Shown here: positions 35,081 to 46,207 of the stretch, one piece after another
How positions within the stretch are numbered: the first letter of the stretch is position 1
How the letters are laid out: each line of letters starts with the position of its first letter
Source: Paramacrobiotus metropolitanus
Taxonomy: Eukaryota; Tardigrada; Eutardigrada; Parachela; Macrobiotidae
Assembly: GCF_019649055.1 (NCBI RefSeq)
Contig: NW_026570236.1
Coordinates: 1,054,001-1,118,000 of the forward strand
Reading direction: 5' to 3'
Length of the DNA: 64,000 bases
Made by a program: the position numbers and the translations under genes
The notes under the pieces: model-generated
What the model was told of the DNA's origin: nothing
What the model saw: the letters and a program-made list of their open reading frames with translations, nothing else
The model's database searches: none

Positions 35081-36686
35081 ATGGTGGACTCCAGCGAGCA
35101 CACAGCAGAAAACTTCGCTGGCCGAGGGTTTCGGACTGGGGAGCTTATTATGGAATGCGAACCCTGGGTATGGTCACTGGAATGGGATAATCAAAGTGTA
35201 TTTTGTGCGTATTGCCTGAAACGCACGTCGGATTTGAAAACCTGCACGCAGTGCCACACGTATCGCTACTGCGGCGAAGATTGTCAGGTATGTAAGTATG
35301 TTATATAGATATATGTATCTGTATATAATAATAACGAGTGGAGTCTGTGGACTGATGCTGTGCCTTTCGGCTGTCGCTATAATCATGTTACATTTAATGC
35401 TGGTTATGCCGCTAAATTAACTTAACGTGGAATTCTCATTTATATGACGGAACAGCGAAATCTTGGTGAAATGAAACATGCCTTTTGCAGAAACTGGACT
35501 GGAAGAAGGAGCACAAACTCGAGTGTTTTTTGCTGAAAGGTATCAGCTACTACAGGACAGAAATAAGCCGATCCATCTCCAAGTTCGAAATGAATTCGTT
35601 GTTCACGGTGGAAGTGTTGATGCTGATAAAGATGATGAACAAGATATATGTACGCTAAATCAAAATGCAAGTTCTTACGGGATATGGGCAACATGTTTAG
35701 AAAGCCACTTTGCAAAAGACTGTACGAGTCTTTACGCATATGTTTAGGTTTAACTGCTCATTTGTAGGTGCGGTGTTGTGATCTGACCCGTTTCCCTTTT
35801 AACTGGCCCTTAAAAGAACGCCGCCAGCTGTTTGAGAAAGAATTCGGACATGCATGTAGTTGCCGTAAATGCACACCGTAATATGTAAGCCGCATTAAAT
35901 TTTATTTAATATGAGTCTTAATTGCAGTGCACAATTAACTTAAGCGAAACTTTTATAAAATTTTCTGCTCTTTTTTAGGAAGCAGAGATTAATCCGTTAA
36001 AGTGTATGACCAAAGGATGTTCGGAACGCATACCCAGTGACGAGCGAGCCTTACTCCCATGCGAGGTGCGGCGCCATTAACGAAGCCAAACTGCTCAAAC
36101 TGAAAGCTGTAATGAAGAAATATGCAGATCTCTTTGATATGTGCGCTCGTCAAGTGGAAAATTTGGATTCTGATGAAAGCCTTACCAGACGGATTCATCT
36201 GCTGCAAGAACTGGAGTCGGCTGATGTTTTGCAGCCTGATGCTCATATACGCTTTATCAGCGGATGGAATGTGGCGCGATTTTACGAGAATACGAACCGC
36301 TGTCATGAGGCACTAAAACTGTATCGCGAATTGGTAGTTTGCGTTCGGTGCGCTTTGACAAAACGGTAGCATGACTAATTTGTTTGACAGGTATGACGTT
36401 TTGCAGTACTGTCTTTCCGCCTCTTCATCTTCATCGGGCTCGTTATATTCACTGGGCGGGATTGTGTGCACCGAACTGGTGGAATCAGTCGCTGAGCATG
36501 TTAGGCGGGGGCGACGGAAGCCGCAAACCCTCGGTGACGCTTATCAAGGTTGCCCTTCGGGAAGCAGTAGACTGGTTACACGAGTCCTTCGAGATTTACC
36601 GGAAACTGTATGGGAAAGATTGCACAATAGCTGGGGAAGCTGCTGTCATGCTAAACGGGGCAAAGTTTATGCTGAGCCGGTTATGA
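35081..36686 (+). pseudogene. SMYD-family copy C, SET core deleted and frame broken
   Basis: Exon 1 (35081-35287) and exon 2 (35491-35649) are intact and encode a full MYND finger with a GRGF motif upstream, as in true SET proteins. Exons 3 and 4, which carry the SET core, are missing: only 118 bases separate exon 2 from exon 5 (35768-35884). Exon 5 has a nonsense TAA at 35879-35881 where copy D has GAA. Exon 6 (35979-36347, 369 bases) has lost two bases in the PCAQC region near 36060. Exon 7 (36407-36686) remains open. Exons 2 and 5 join in phase, so a MYND-only protein of about 159 residues ending at the nonsense codon could still be made. Its closest relative is copy D. Confidence 0.85.
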
Positions 36687-37016
36687 GCGGAACTTTGAAG
36701 TTTGAATCATTTCCTTAACAAATATTTCGTAGTAAAACTAGAAGAGTAGCATCATCGTATATCTATATGTATACTGCTCGTATTCATCATTCTTTAGATT
36801 TCAATACTGCGGATCATGCGGTGATGGAAAATGACTGTTTTTTATTTCTGTATTTTGATTGACTATTTTTGTTCTTCTTGGGGATTAAGGGCATAAATCT
36901 CCGACTTGTGAAAATCGCAGTGTTGGTAACTTGGTACAAAATATAGATAATTACAACCATACCTGATTTCCGCGGTTTCAGTAAGTACATTCTGCATTAA
37001 TGTTGACCTCTGTTTA

Positions 37017-37140
37017 AGAAGCCGAACACACCTACAATAAGTACGCCTTGTGGTACCGCGCGCATCTTTCTTTTTTGTACTTTTTCGCGAATATGCTGCG
37101 AATTGAGAAATCTGGAAGTATTCGAAGTTCGAACAGTATT
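37017..37140 (+). pseudogene. P450 exon 7 fragment
   Basis: The bases AGAAGCCGAACACACC, then CGCGCATCTTTC and TTTTTCGCGAATATGCTGCG align with the start and middle of the last exon of the P450 at 13082-16394 (the haem-loop exon). The haem cysteine codon region is scrambled and the match fades after about 120 bases. It is a second, more decayed relic than the one at 25300-25875 and lies inside the SMYD array. Confidence 0.65.
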
Positions 37141-37248
37141 TATACGAGTAGGTACTTGTGTATAAGATCCACTAATCTAGGAGTGATTAGACAACTGCAA
37201 TCGGCGCGCAGTTAAGTAGTGACCGTCGGTCCGTCTTTAACGTAAGTA

Positions 37249-37939
37249 CAGTAAAACCTGGTAACTAAATACACCGACGGTTCCGCAAATCCCGTATTCA
37301 TTATCCAGGTGTACATATTTAATTTTCAGAACTGCCCCCAGGCCCGGGCCCAAGGGTAGTAAACATTTTCGCCCCCCTCCCCGGTTAATACATATAGCAG
37401 AACTATTACATTTGTGCAGTATGTTAGCTTCGGTAAAGTAATATTAGAACATGCACTGTGCACTTCGCTTACAATTGAACGAAAAACTTACAGTTTAGCA
37501 AAAAAGAATCTAGCGTCTGTTGCTTTGCTTTCGCTGCATTAGCCAGCTTTTTCTCCAAAGTCAAATCATTTCGCTTCCATTTGTCGACGATAGTTAATTT
37601 TTAACGGTATTAAACTCAAAGACTGGCAACACACTGTTTTTCATCTGCTCGACGTAGCCAAGTTCTGCATGACACTTACAACTGATTTTAAGTTTTTAAC
37701 GCGGAAGTTTTGTTGTATTTTGTTTGTCTTGGCAGAGTGTATGTAGCCAGCAGGTTCTTACATATGCATCCGGTTATATAAGACCAAAAGTGTATGTAAG
37801 CCTATTATACAGGTGTATGCACTGTACAGGATCCCCCTTATGTTATAGTCTACGGGATGCGCCGGTTCCGATTTCAGCGTATGTATTTACTTTCCAGGTG
37901 TATTTGTTTACCAGGTGTATGTAGAGACAGGTTTTACTG
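37249..37939. mobile_element. pogo/Tigger-like miniature transposon, about 691 bp
   Basis: The left end begins CAGTAAAACCTGG and the right end finishes CCAGGTTTTACTG-like (CAGGTTTTACTG), with TA on both outer sides (37247-37248 and 37940-37941). The CAGTAAAACC terminus and TA duplication are characteristic of pogo/Tigger elements. Inner blocks (ACTAAATACACC against CAGGTGTATTTGT) extend the inverted repeat. No transposase frame was found, so it is non-autonomous. Confidence 0.75.
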
Positions 37940-38318
37940 TATTGTAACTTCAGCCGTTTTGACGTCCATTTAGCGGCTCGATCAAAGTGTGAGCATTGGC
38001 GCACTCTGCCTGGTTCTGGTTTATATCCCAGGCAACTGATTTTAAGTTTCAAGTACGACTGTACGAGTACCGTACTACTGTATTGCACTCATCTGTACTA
38101 CATAGTATTTTGACTTACTTTTTGATGCTAATTGTAAGTTGCTAACCGTTGGCTACTACATTTGCACCATTAATACTTTTTCTTGTTTCATAATGATAAC
38201 TTGCGTTGTAGTGTGCTGCATTATCGCATTTATCACCGAGTGATAGGTGCGTAGCTGTAATGAATCCTAACCGCATTCACTTTTGACAGATTCAATTCAT
38301 CCTAAGACTGATACGAGG

Positions 38319-40976
38319 ATGGCTGATACAATCTCCCAGAAAGCAGGAGCCTCTAGCGGGAGAGCGGTCCTTGCTGGGGAGCTCATTATGGATTGCGCGC
38401 CTTTGGTATGGTCGCTGGAATGGCGTAATCACACGGTGTTTTGTGCACACTGCCTCCAACGTTCGTCGCATTTGAGAACCTGCACGCGATGTCACACGTA
38501 CCGCTACTGCGGGGAATCATGTCAGGTACGCTGCGCTTTACAGCTGCACCTTTAACTTGCCCTTCCGTTACTGTTTAACCGACAAGCGGTTCTGGGTGTC
38601 GGGATATGGGTGTCTTTGTACGCATTACGCAGCTAGGCCAGCTACCTATGGCTTATGAGCGCATTTTACGTTGCGTTTAAAACTTTAAAAAATGCCTGTG
38701 ACCAAAGAATTTCCATGCCTAATGCATGTCAATAAAGCAACCTATGCGAACTGAATGTACTGTTGCAGAAACAAGACTGGAAGAAAGAGCACAAGTCCGA
38801 ATGTTTGCTGCTGAAAGGCATCAGCGATTACAAAACGAAGTTAACGAACTGTCGATCGGTTTCGACGTGGGAAATGGATTCGTTATTAACGGTGGAGGTG
38901 TTGATGCTGATCAAGATGATGAACGGGATCAATGTAAGATATGTGACATTGTAGCTAAAATTGACTTTAACTTGGGCTTGGTGATACTGGAAAACAGTGA
39001 AGACTGGATTGCCCCTTCGCTTTTGCAGAACATTCTTAAATGTGGCTTTCTGGCTCGATGGCAGGCATTCTCGCATGATGAGAGGCAATCCACGTCCGTC
39101 CAAAATGTTTTGAACTTGTTTCCGTATGATCATACGAAGCAGAACCCGAAGTAAGTACTGTAAGCATCATAATTATTTAATTATCTGTTCCGAAAAGACG
39201 GAAACTGATTAATTTTAAAACCGGGAAGTTATGTTTGTGTATCTTTCAAAGTTTTCCCTCGTTAATCATTCCATGAAAAATGTAGATTCCTGCAGCTTGT
39301 TCAAAAAAAGCTCTTCCGAGACCTTTTGAATGCGGCTTTCGCGGAGTTGTCAAGGGAATTGCCAAAATCCTTTTCCGACGCTCTTCTCATCGAAATGTAC
39401 AACAGAATCTGCCAGAACTGTCACTGGATGGCTGACCATACCGAGGACAAAGCAGGCCGGGCGCCGTATGCGGCAGGACTGTATTTCGACGCGTTGCAGT
39501 GTAACATGGTGCGGGTCTGCTCGGATCACAATGCCACGGTTGTCTTCCAAGGCAAACGACTGCAGTTGCTGGCTATTGAAGATATTCCCAGTTACACTGG
39601 ACTCCAAGACGTGAGAGAATCCTTTCGCGCGAAAATCGACAGTTTTATTTTCAATAACAACGAACGTTAATTTGCAAATGCGGTGCTGTGATTTGACCCG
39701 CTTCCCTTTTCAATGGCCCATCAAAGAGCGTCGACAGTTGTTCGAAGAAGAGTTCGGACGCGTGTGCGAGTGTCGCAAATGCACACCGGAATATGTAAGC
39801 GGATTTAAAATGGCAATAATTTTACAAACTTTTCATGGTTTTCGGCTCCATGAGACGCACATTACTGTGCGCTGCACAATGTGAAAACAGTGCAACGGAA
39901 GGCTTAACGGTAGTAAATTCGATTAGGGTTGAACCGGTTTTGCGGTTACAGTCAGTTCCGCAACAGGATAAGCTTAATAAAAAGAGTATGGCTGGCAATC
40001 AGTTACCAATCAGTTAAAGCGACGATCACTGTCGCACCAATGTAAAGTTGTAAACCAATGACGTCTAGCGGTCCAGCGTTATCCAAAGTTAATTATGACA
40101 GCCTTGACCGAAGTTATTAATTAGTTAAAATTTTATTATGCCCACCTTCCTCCGGTCCAATGTTTACTTCTGTAGGAAGCGCACGTTAATCCACTAAAAT
40201 GTACAACAAAAGGGTGTTCGGAACGCATACCCAGTGATGAGCGAGCCTTACTCCCGTGTGCCCAGTGCGGCGCCATTAACGAAGGCAAACTGCGTAAACT
40301 GAAGGCTCTATTGGACAAATATGCCGGCCTATTCGATGTGACATGCCCTTTCCAAACGGCAAATATGGATTCTCATGAAAGCCTGACGAAGCGCATTCAT
40401 CTGCTGCAGGAACTGGAGGCGGGTGACATTCTGCAACCTGAAGCGCATCTGCGCTTCGTCACTGGATGGAATGTGGCGCGGTTCTATGAGAATACGAACC
40501 GGTGCCACGAAGCATTGAAATTGTATCGTGAATTGGTGGTTTGCGTTCGGTACGCTTTCGCAAAACTGCAATATAACAAAATTAAACCGATTTGTTTACC
40601 TGTTTTGTAGTATGTATTTTTTCGCTATGTGTAAAATGTTTTAACAGCTTCAGTTTACATGATTGCGATGCTTGAATTTTGTAGAATTATGTTTCCGCGG
40701 TATCATCTGCATCGTGCTCAGTTTGTGCATTGGGCGGCACTTTGTGCACCTAATTGGTGGACGCAGTCGTTGGGAACATTTGGCGGGCAGGATGGGAAAA
40801 CTAAACCCTCGATGCCGCTGATCAAGGCAGCACTGAAGGAGTCGATGGACTGGGTCCGGGAATCTGTGGAGATTTACTGGAAATTGTATGGAAAAAATTG
40901 TGCCGTAGCCAACGAAGCAATGATGAGACTCGACGCGACGAAGATGTTATTGAGTCAGATGTCTAAGATGCGCTGA
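38319..40976 (+). CDS. SMYD-family MYND/SET protein, array copy D, exon 5 acceptor missing
   Basis: Exons 38319-38525, 38769-38933, 39029-39150, 39286-39610, 39678-39794, 40176-40549 and 40685-40976 would give 533 residues. The MYND finger, post-SET (CECRKC) and second cysteine cluster are intact; the SET cofactor motif reads RVCSDHNA. The other exons have good splice sites, but the bases before exon 5 are TTTGCAA followed by ATGCGG, where relatives have an AG followed by a G-starting codon. The acceptor is therefore destroyed, unless a non-canonical site is used. Read-through from exon 4 stops at 39668-39670, which would remove everything after the SET core. It may be a recent pseudogene or encode a shortened MYND-SET protein. 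Confidence 0.75.
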
Positions 40977-41912
40977 ATCGCTGTTCGTTATAAGTATCAA
41001 TGCAGCATCGATGTCGTTATTGAATTTGCAATATTTTTTGTTGTTATTGTTTTTCGAAACGTTAATTACAGGCGGTGATCGCATTTTATTCAGTACCGGT
41101 ATACTTTGCGGCGTTTCTAATTAATCGCTATCGGTGGTCAGTTTTGATTATAAGTATTTCCCTTCTGTCTGGTTTGCTGCGCGCTTGGTACAACAGTTCT
41201 TGATGAAATCACGTGGCGCATTGTTATTTAATAAAATTAGTTTATGTTTCCTGAGATCGGAGACATCCGAAATCGAGTATTTCCTTTAGCTGCGTAATCA
41301 TAGCATAATGTGTATGGTACAACTACTTAACGTTAAGCGAAGGCGGCTTATAATCGGTTTGAGCACGCGTTGCCGCATCTGTAGCTCAACATAGTTGATT
41401 AATATTTCTAACGCAATCCCAGTCTGACGATTCTGGCGGCTCGCTCGTATACTTCGTACAACACTTATTGCCTGTAGGATAATTATGTAAGCGCTGATGT
41501 GGAATTCAACTTCAAGTACCACCAAAGAGATGTGCATCCTTAACGTTCGTCTTGTAGCTCATAGCGGCAACCATGCCCGCAGTAAATTGAAGTGGAATCA
41601 CATTCAAGAGAAAATATAAACACAACAGCAACAATTCTTGTTCAAGCCAGCCGCGTACTCCGTACAATATTTTACCTGTCGTCCGTCGGCCTAGTTTGCA
41701 ATATTCTATTCCAACTTAGCAGTAGTAAGATATATTTGTGCCTTTATATTTGTAAGTATTGTTGATTGCCTTTATGGCGCCAGCACAGCGAAGCCGCAGA
41801 ATATTTTTTCTTCGGTGATATTAAGTTTTTTGTGTCTCATACAGTACGTAGATTGTGAAGTTTTTGCTGCATTCTCACTATGTATTCCGCAGGTGCGCTG
41901 CAGAGAGTTCTA
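40977..41912. other. intergenic region between SMYD copies D and E
   Basis: No gene seen. The sequence is AT-rich with short unsupported frames. It presumably contains the 3' UTR of D and the promoter of E. Confidence 0.5.
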
Positions 41913-44900
41913 ATGGAGTCCCAGAACCGATCGTTAACCGCCGGGGACGTCATTGTCGAGTGTGATCCGTGGATTTGGTCATTCGACTGGGGAAATGAAG
42001 AGAAATTTTGCGCTGGTTGTTTTCGATCCCTTCCTTCTTGCAGACTGCAGGCATGCTCTGGATGCCAGACATACCGATACTGCGATGAAAGTTGCCAGGT
42101 ACAGGGCAATTTTTACAAGACAATATCAGAAGGCGGAAGTTGACGCTTCAGGACTCTTTTTTCATTTCCCTTTGGGAGTATTCGGGGCGCATACCCCGAT
42201 CCAATACCTACGTTATTTACGTGCCTGCATAATGCACAAAAAGAACAGTTATTGCAACACGAGCGTATACCGTAATAATTCATAATCATTAGCTTTGTCT
42301 GTACAGCTATCTGTACAATAAATGTGCATGCAGTCTGTTTTGCCGGCTCGATCGATGTCTTTTGGCCTGATGGCGTACAAAATACAATACAGCATATGCT
42401 TATTGTACTTTGTAAAATTTATTGATTGTGATTTGGTAGCAGATACGTGTTGAGTATTGGCCATTTAAAGTCTGTATTCATATTTCATAATTGATACGGG
42501 ATATACGCAAACAGTGACGTTATGTTATGGATTTTGTTATTTATGTAATTTCTGTGGAAAAATATTCTAGTATGATACGTATATACTGTAGATGAGTGTA
42601 AAAATGGTTAGAAATTAAATTTATACGTTGTGACTACATTAATTTTTGCATCGTAACTGTGTTAATCAGCACCGTTTACGCACATTTTTTGATTCACGGT
42701 GTACGCAGATATGCACCGTTAAAGCAGTACCGTTGTAGCAGGTGGATTCACGATCAGAAATGTGATTTGTGTTTTAGATTCAACACTGGAGAAACGAGCA
42801 CAAAACGGAATGCTCTCTGCTTCATCGCATTTCCGCGTACCATCAAGCAGTCGGTCCCGAAGCAAATGAGTTCAATAGCGTATTTGCGGCGGACATAATA
42901 GTCACCCTTAAAATCCTTAACAAAATCAGTGTAAGAAATATTACGGAAAGCTGCCAAAACAATAACATCTTATCACATCTCGTCTGCCGGCCAAGATTGG
43001 TGATTCTACAGTAGATCTGTTAAATTTTCCTCAACCTGTGTCCATGCAGAAATCCCGTAAAGAAGACAAAGAGGATGAACTGGTCCAGAGAATTATTCAA
43101 CTGCTCACAGCGGACAAAGATAATCTCTCTTCTGGGCAAAGGAACGCCAATAAAGAGTGGTATAAAATTTCGAAATTACAGTAGCGTATTATTTATTCAA
43201 TGTATATCTGTATATACATTGCTAAAGGTCATGCATTACAAGTTTTACTAGGTTTCAAAGACTGAGCCGGAAACCGCGCTTTCGCGGCTTGTTAGCAGCA
43301 GCCTTTCCGGAACAGCCTAATATCACTTGTGACCCTTGGTTTGGTCGCAGTATCGCGGACATTCATAGCAGAGTCTGCAGTCGCATGTTGACAATCGTTG
43401 ACCATACCCCTGATCACGTGTCGGAGTTTCCGTGGAAGCGGATTATTTCCGGGTGTCGACGGAAGCCGTCTGAATCCAGTCTGCTCGGATGATAATGCTG
43501 TGGTGATGTTCAAAGGCAAACACCTGCGAATGATTGCGCTACAAGACATTCCCTATTACACTGGATTGCACGATGTGAGTTGTGCAAGGTGTGATTTAAA
43601 TATTATGCTGGTGTCACACAGTGCGCTTTCATCGTAATTCGGAATAATTTTCCGAAAAGTTTATAAAATGTAAATCAGTTGTAAATAAAATCTAAATTAA
43701 CTTCATTATTTTAATGTTGCCTGTTATGTATAGGAAATTATCGAGATCTATATATTTACCAATCGCATCTTCTGCAGAACTGGCTTGAAAATGGTTTTCA
43801 GCCTTACACAGAGTGTCGCCGCAAAGCGTTGTAATCAATCAATATACAACGTCAAATCGTGAAATGGAAACGACACACGACTAAAATTCTTGATTCTTGT
43901 AACCGAAGTTTCCATTTTACGATTGCTATTTGTCATAAGATTTCGATGAAAGTAAGATTTCGCAAGATTTCGATTGAATTACGAATTTACGATGGAAGTA
44001 TGAACTACAGTACGTATAATTACCCAAGCTGCATATAATGCGATACGTGAGCAATAACAGGAGTAACTCATGGATTTAATGTTTGCAGATACGAACTTGC
44101 GATCAGTCTCGTTTTGCGTTGAAATGGCCATTGCAACAGCGCCAAGAAATGTTTGTCAAAGATTATAGCCTCGTATGCGACTGTCGCAAATGCACACCGG
44201 CATACGTATGAACTCAACATACTTTAGAGTCAAATTCGTCATGCGTAATATTTGGTACATAATAGTCCTTCACTGTAGGAAGCGGAAATTAATCCCATGA
44301 AATGCATCACACCCGGTTGTCCGGAGCGTATACCTAGCGATGAGCGCGCTGCACTGGCGTGTCCACATTGCGGTGCTATCAACGAAGCTAGTTTGCTAAA
44401 GTATAAGAAATTCAGGAAAAAACACGGGAAAGTGTTCAACGCAATGGCCCGGCCGTTTCCTTCTGGTTACGAAAGCGACGGAATGGAGCTGATGCGCGAA
44501 CGTCTCTGCTTTCTGGACGATCTGGATCACGCTGATATTCTGCACGCCGATTCCCATCTTCGCTTTATTATTGGATGGGACGTGGCGCGCTGGTGCGAGG
44601 ATACTCGCCGATTTGAGCGGGCAGCGCAGCTATACCGTGACATGGTTCCGTGTCTTCGGTGCGTCGGCATTAATAAAATCTGTTATACTGGTTTTGCTAA
44701 GGCATCGATTTGGTGCAATTTCAGTAGCAGAAATAGTGCAGAGACACTCTACCCTCGTATTTGAATTTTCAGGATAATATATCCCAAGTATCATCCTCAT
44801 TTGGCGAAATATCTGCACCAGGCCGGACGTTTTGCTAAGGGATGGTATCAGTTTTCGGATGACAAGTATTTTGCAGTACCGGTGATAAAGCCAGCGATGT

Positions 44901-45061
44901 TGGAAGCGGTTCACTGGTTAGCCGAATCGTACAAGATTTACGCGCAGCTGCTGGGAGAGGAGTGTGATGTAGCTTGTGAAATCATGGATGAAATAGAGAA
45001 GACAGGAGACATGTATCATCAGCTTTTGCGAACCGAGCAGCTTGATGTGGACTTGGACTAA
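41913..45061 (+). pseudogene. SMYD-family copy E, one-base frameshift in the SET exon
   Basis: Exons 41913-42098, 42778-42930, 43050-43156, 43252-43574, 44089-44205, 44279-44658 and 44773-45061 follow the family pattern. The ATG at 41913 aligns with the starts of F, G and H. Exon 4 is 323 bases, one more than its phase allows. Compared with F, the segment between the codon for D at about 43400 and the GLFPGV block contains 40 bases instead of 39, so the upstream frame stops at 43490-43492 while the downstream frame carries VCSDDNA. All other exons are open and phase-compatible, and the MYND finger and post-SET CDCRKC are intact. Either a young pseudogene or a one-base assembly error; the rest of the gene has not decayed. 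Confidence 0.7.
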
Positions 45062-46207
45062 AGTTAATTTCCGTTACTGCGATTAATTTAGTTTTGTAAA
45101 AATTGTAAGTAGGAGTACGTATGCACTGCATAATATGAAATTACGTACGTCCGTTTGATTGAGTTAGCATAACGGCCATGAAGACTGATATAATATTTTT
45201 ACAATAATTTGAAGTCGTGTGTGTATAATTAAACGAAATTGTCGGATTAGTCTACTACAAAAGAAATATAATGTAAGATAGATTTCTAGTCCCATATAAC
45301 TGTACAAAGATACGGCACCATACGAAACAGATATGTATGGCGAATTTTACTGTTTAAGAAGTACGAGACTCGTATTGACCAAAGTATTGTCGTCGGGACA
45401 GTTTGGAGTTCATTAGTGCTGGGCCACTGCTGGCTTTTAAATTTGTCCACGGGTATAAACAGCTGTAAAACGGTTTACCTACTTCGTGGAATATATTCAA
45501 AGCAGAAACCGTGAAAACACTTTCTAAACCTTTTTGAATTCGTATTCATATTGCACCGAGTCACCGACTGCTTCAGTTCTGCTTCCTGATTTTGTGTACT
45601 TCACCGAAATATCGGCTGTTAATAATTATATCCGCCTACTAAAATTATGGGAACATTCTTACTACTGGGTAAGGAACGGCTAGTTGCAATAGTTATTACT
45701 GTATATTTGCATTTCTCCGCCTCCATCCAGTCATTTTAACCGGCGATGATACATCCATGTAAGCACAAGTCTGGTTTCACCAAAAGGAATATGAGTACGT
45801 GCAACAGCATTTTGTAAGTGAATTCAAATAGCGCAAACCTGCTTTGTAACAGCAGCGACAGAGACGTGCAACCACTTTGCAAAATGTGACACGCACCCAG
45901 TAGCTACAAATACTACCTGTAGGCTGTAGCTACTCGAGTAGCATTCTACACGCGGCTGTCATGTTTTTGCGTGTTGAATGTTTGCTTTGCTACTGTTGTT
46001 TTGAATAAACTCTAGGAGTTAATTCTGATAGTCGGTGTTGGTAAAATGCACAAATTCCGTTTACAATCAATGTACTCAATGGGTGTACATAAGCCGGACA
46101 TAGTCTTACTCGCGTGGTTTTCAGCATAAGCTATAGTAATAACGATAAATATACAACGATAAAACTTCCACAAAAAGAATTTGATCAAAGACTGCTATTG
46201 TTCGCCA
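45062..46207. other. intergenic region; upstream flank of copy F
   Basis: No gene seen. The part from about 45850 to 46020 resembles the upstream flanks of G (56090-56260) and H (60068-60380), sharing blocks such as CTTTGCAAAATGTG and a purine-pyrimidine block ending in CCAGTAGC-like sequence. The flanks were thus copied along with the genes. Confidence 0.5.

Larger units (their letters stand above)
36687..38318. other. intergenic region between SMYD copies C and D
   Basis: Carries a P450 exon fragment (37017-37140) and a pogo/Tigger-like miniature transposon (37249-37939). The remainder shows no gene. The last 80 bases should contain the 5' UTR of copy D. Confidence 0.55.
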
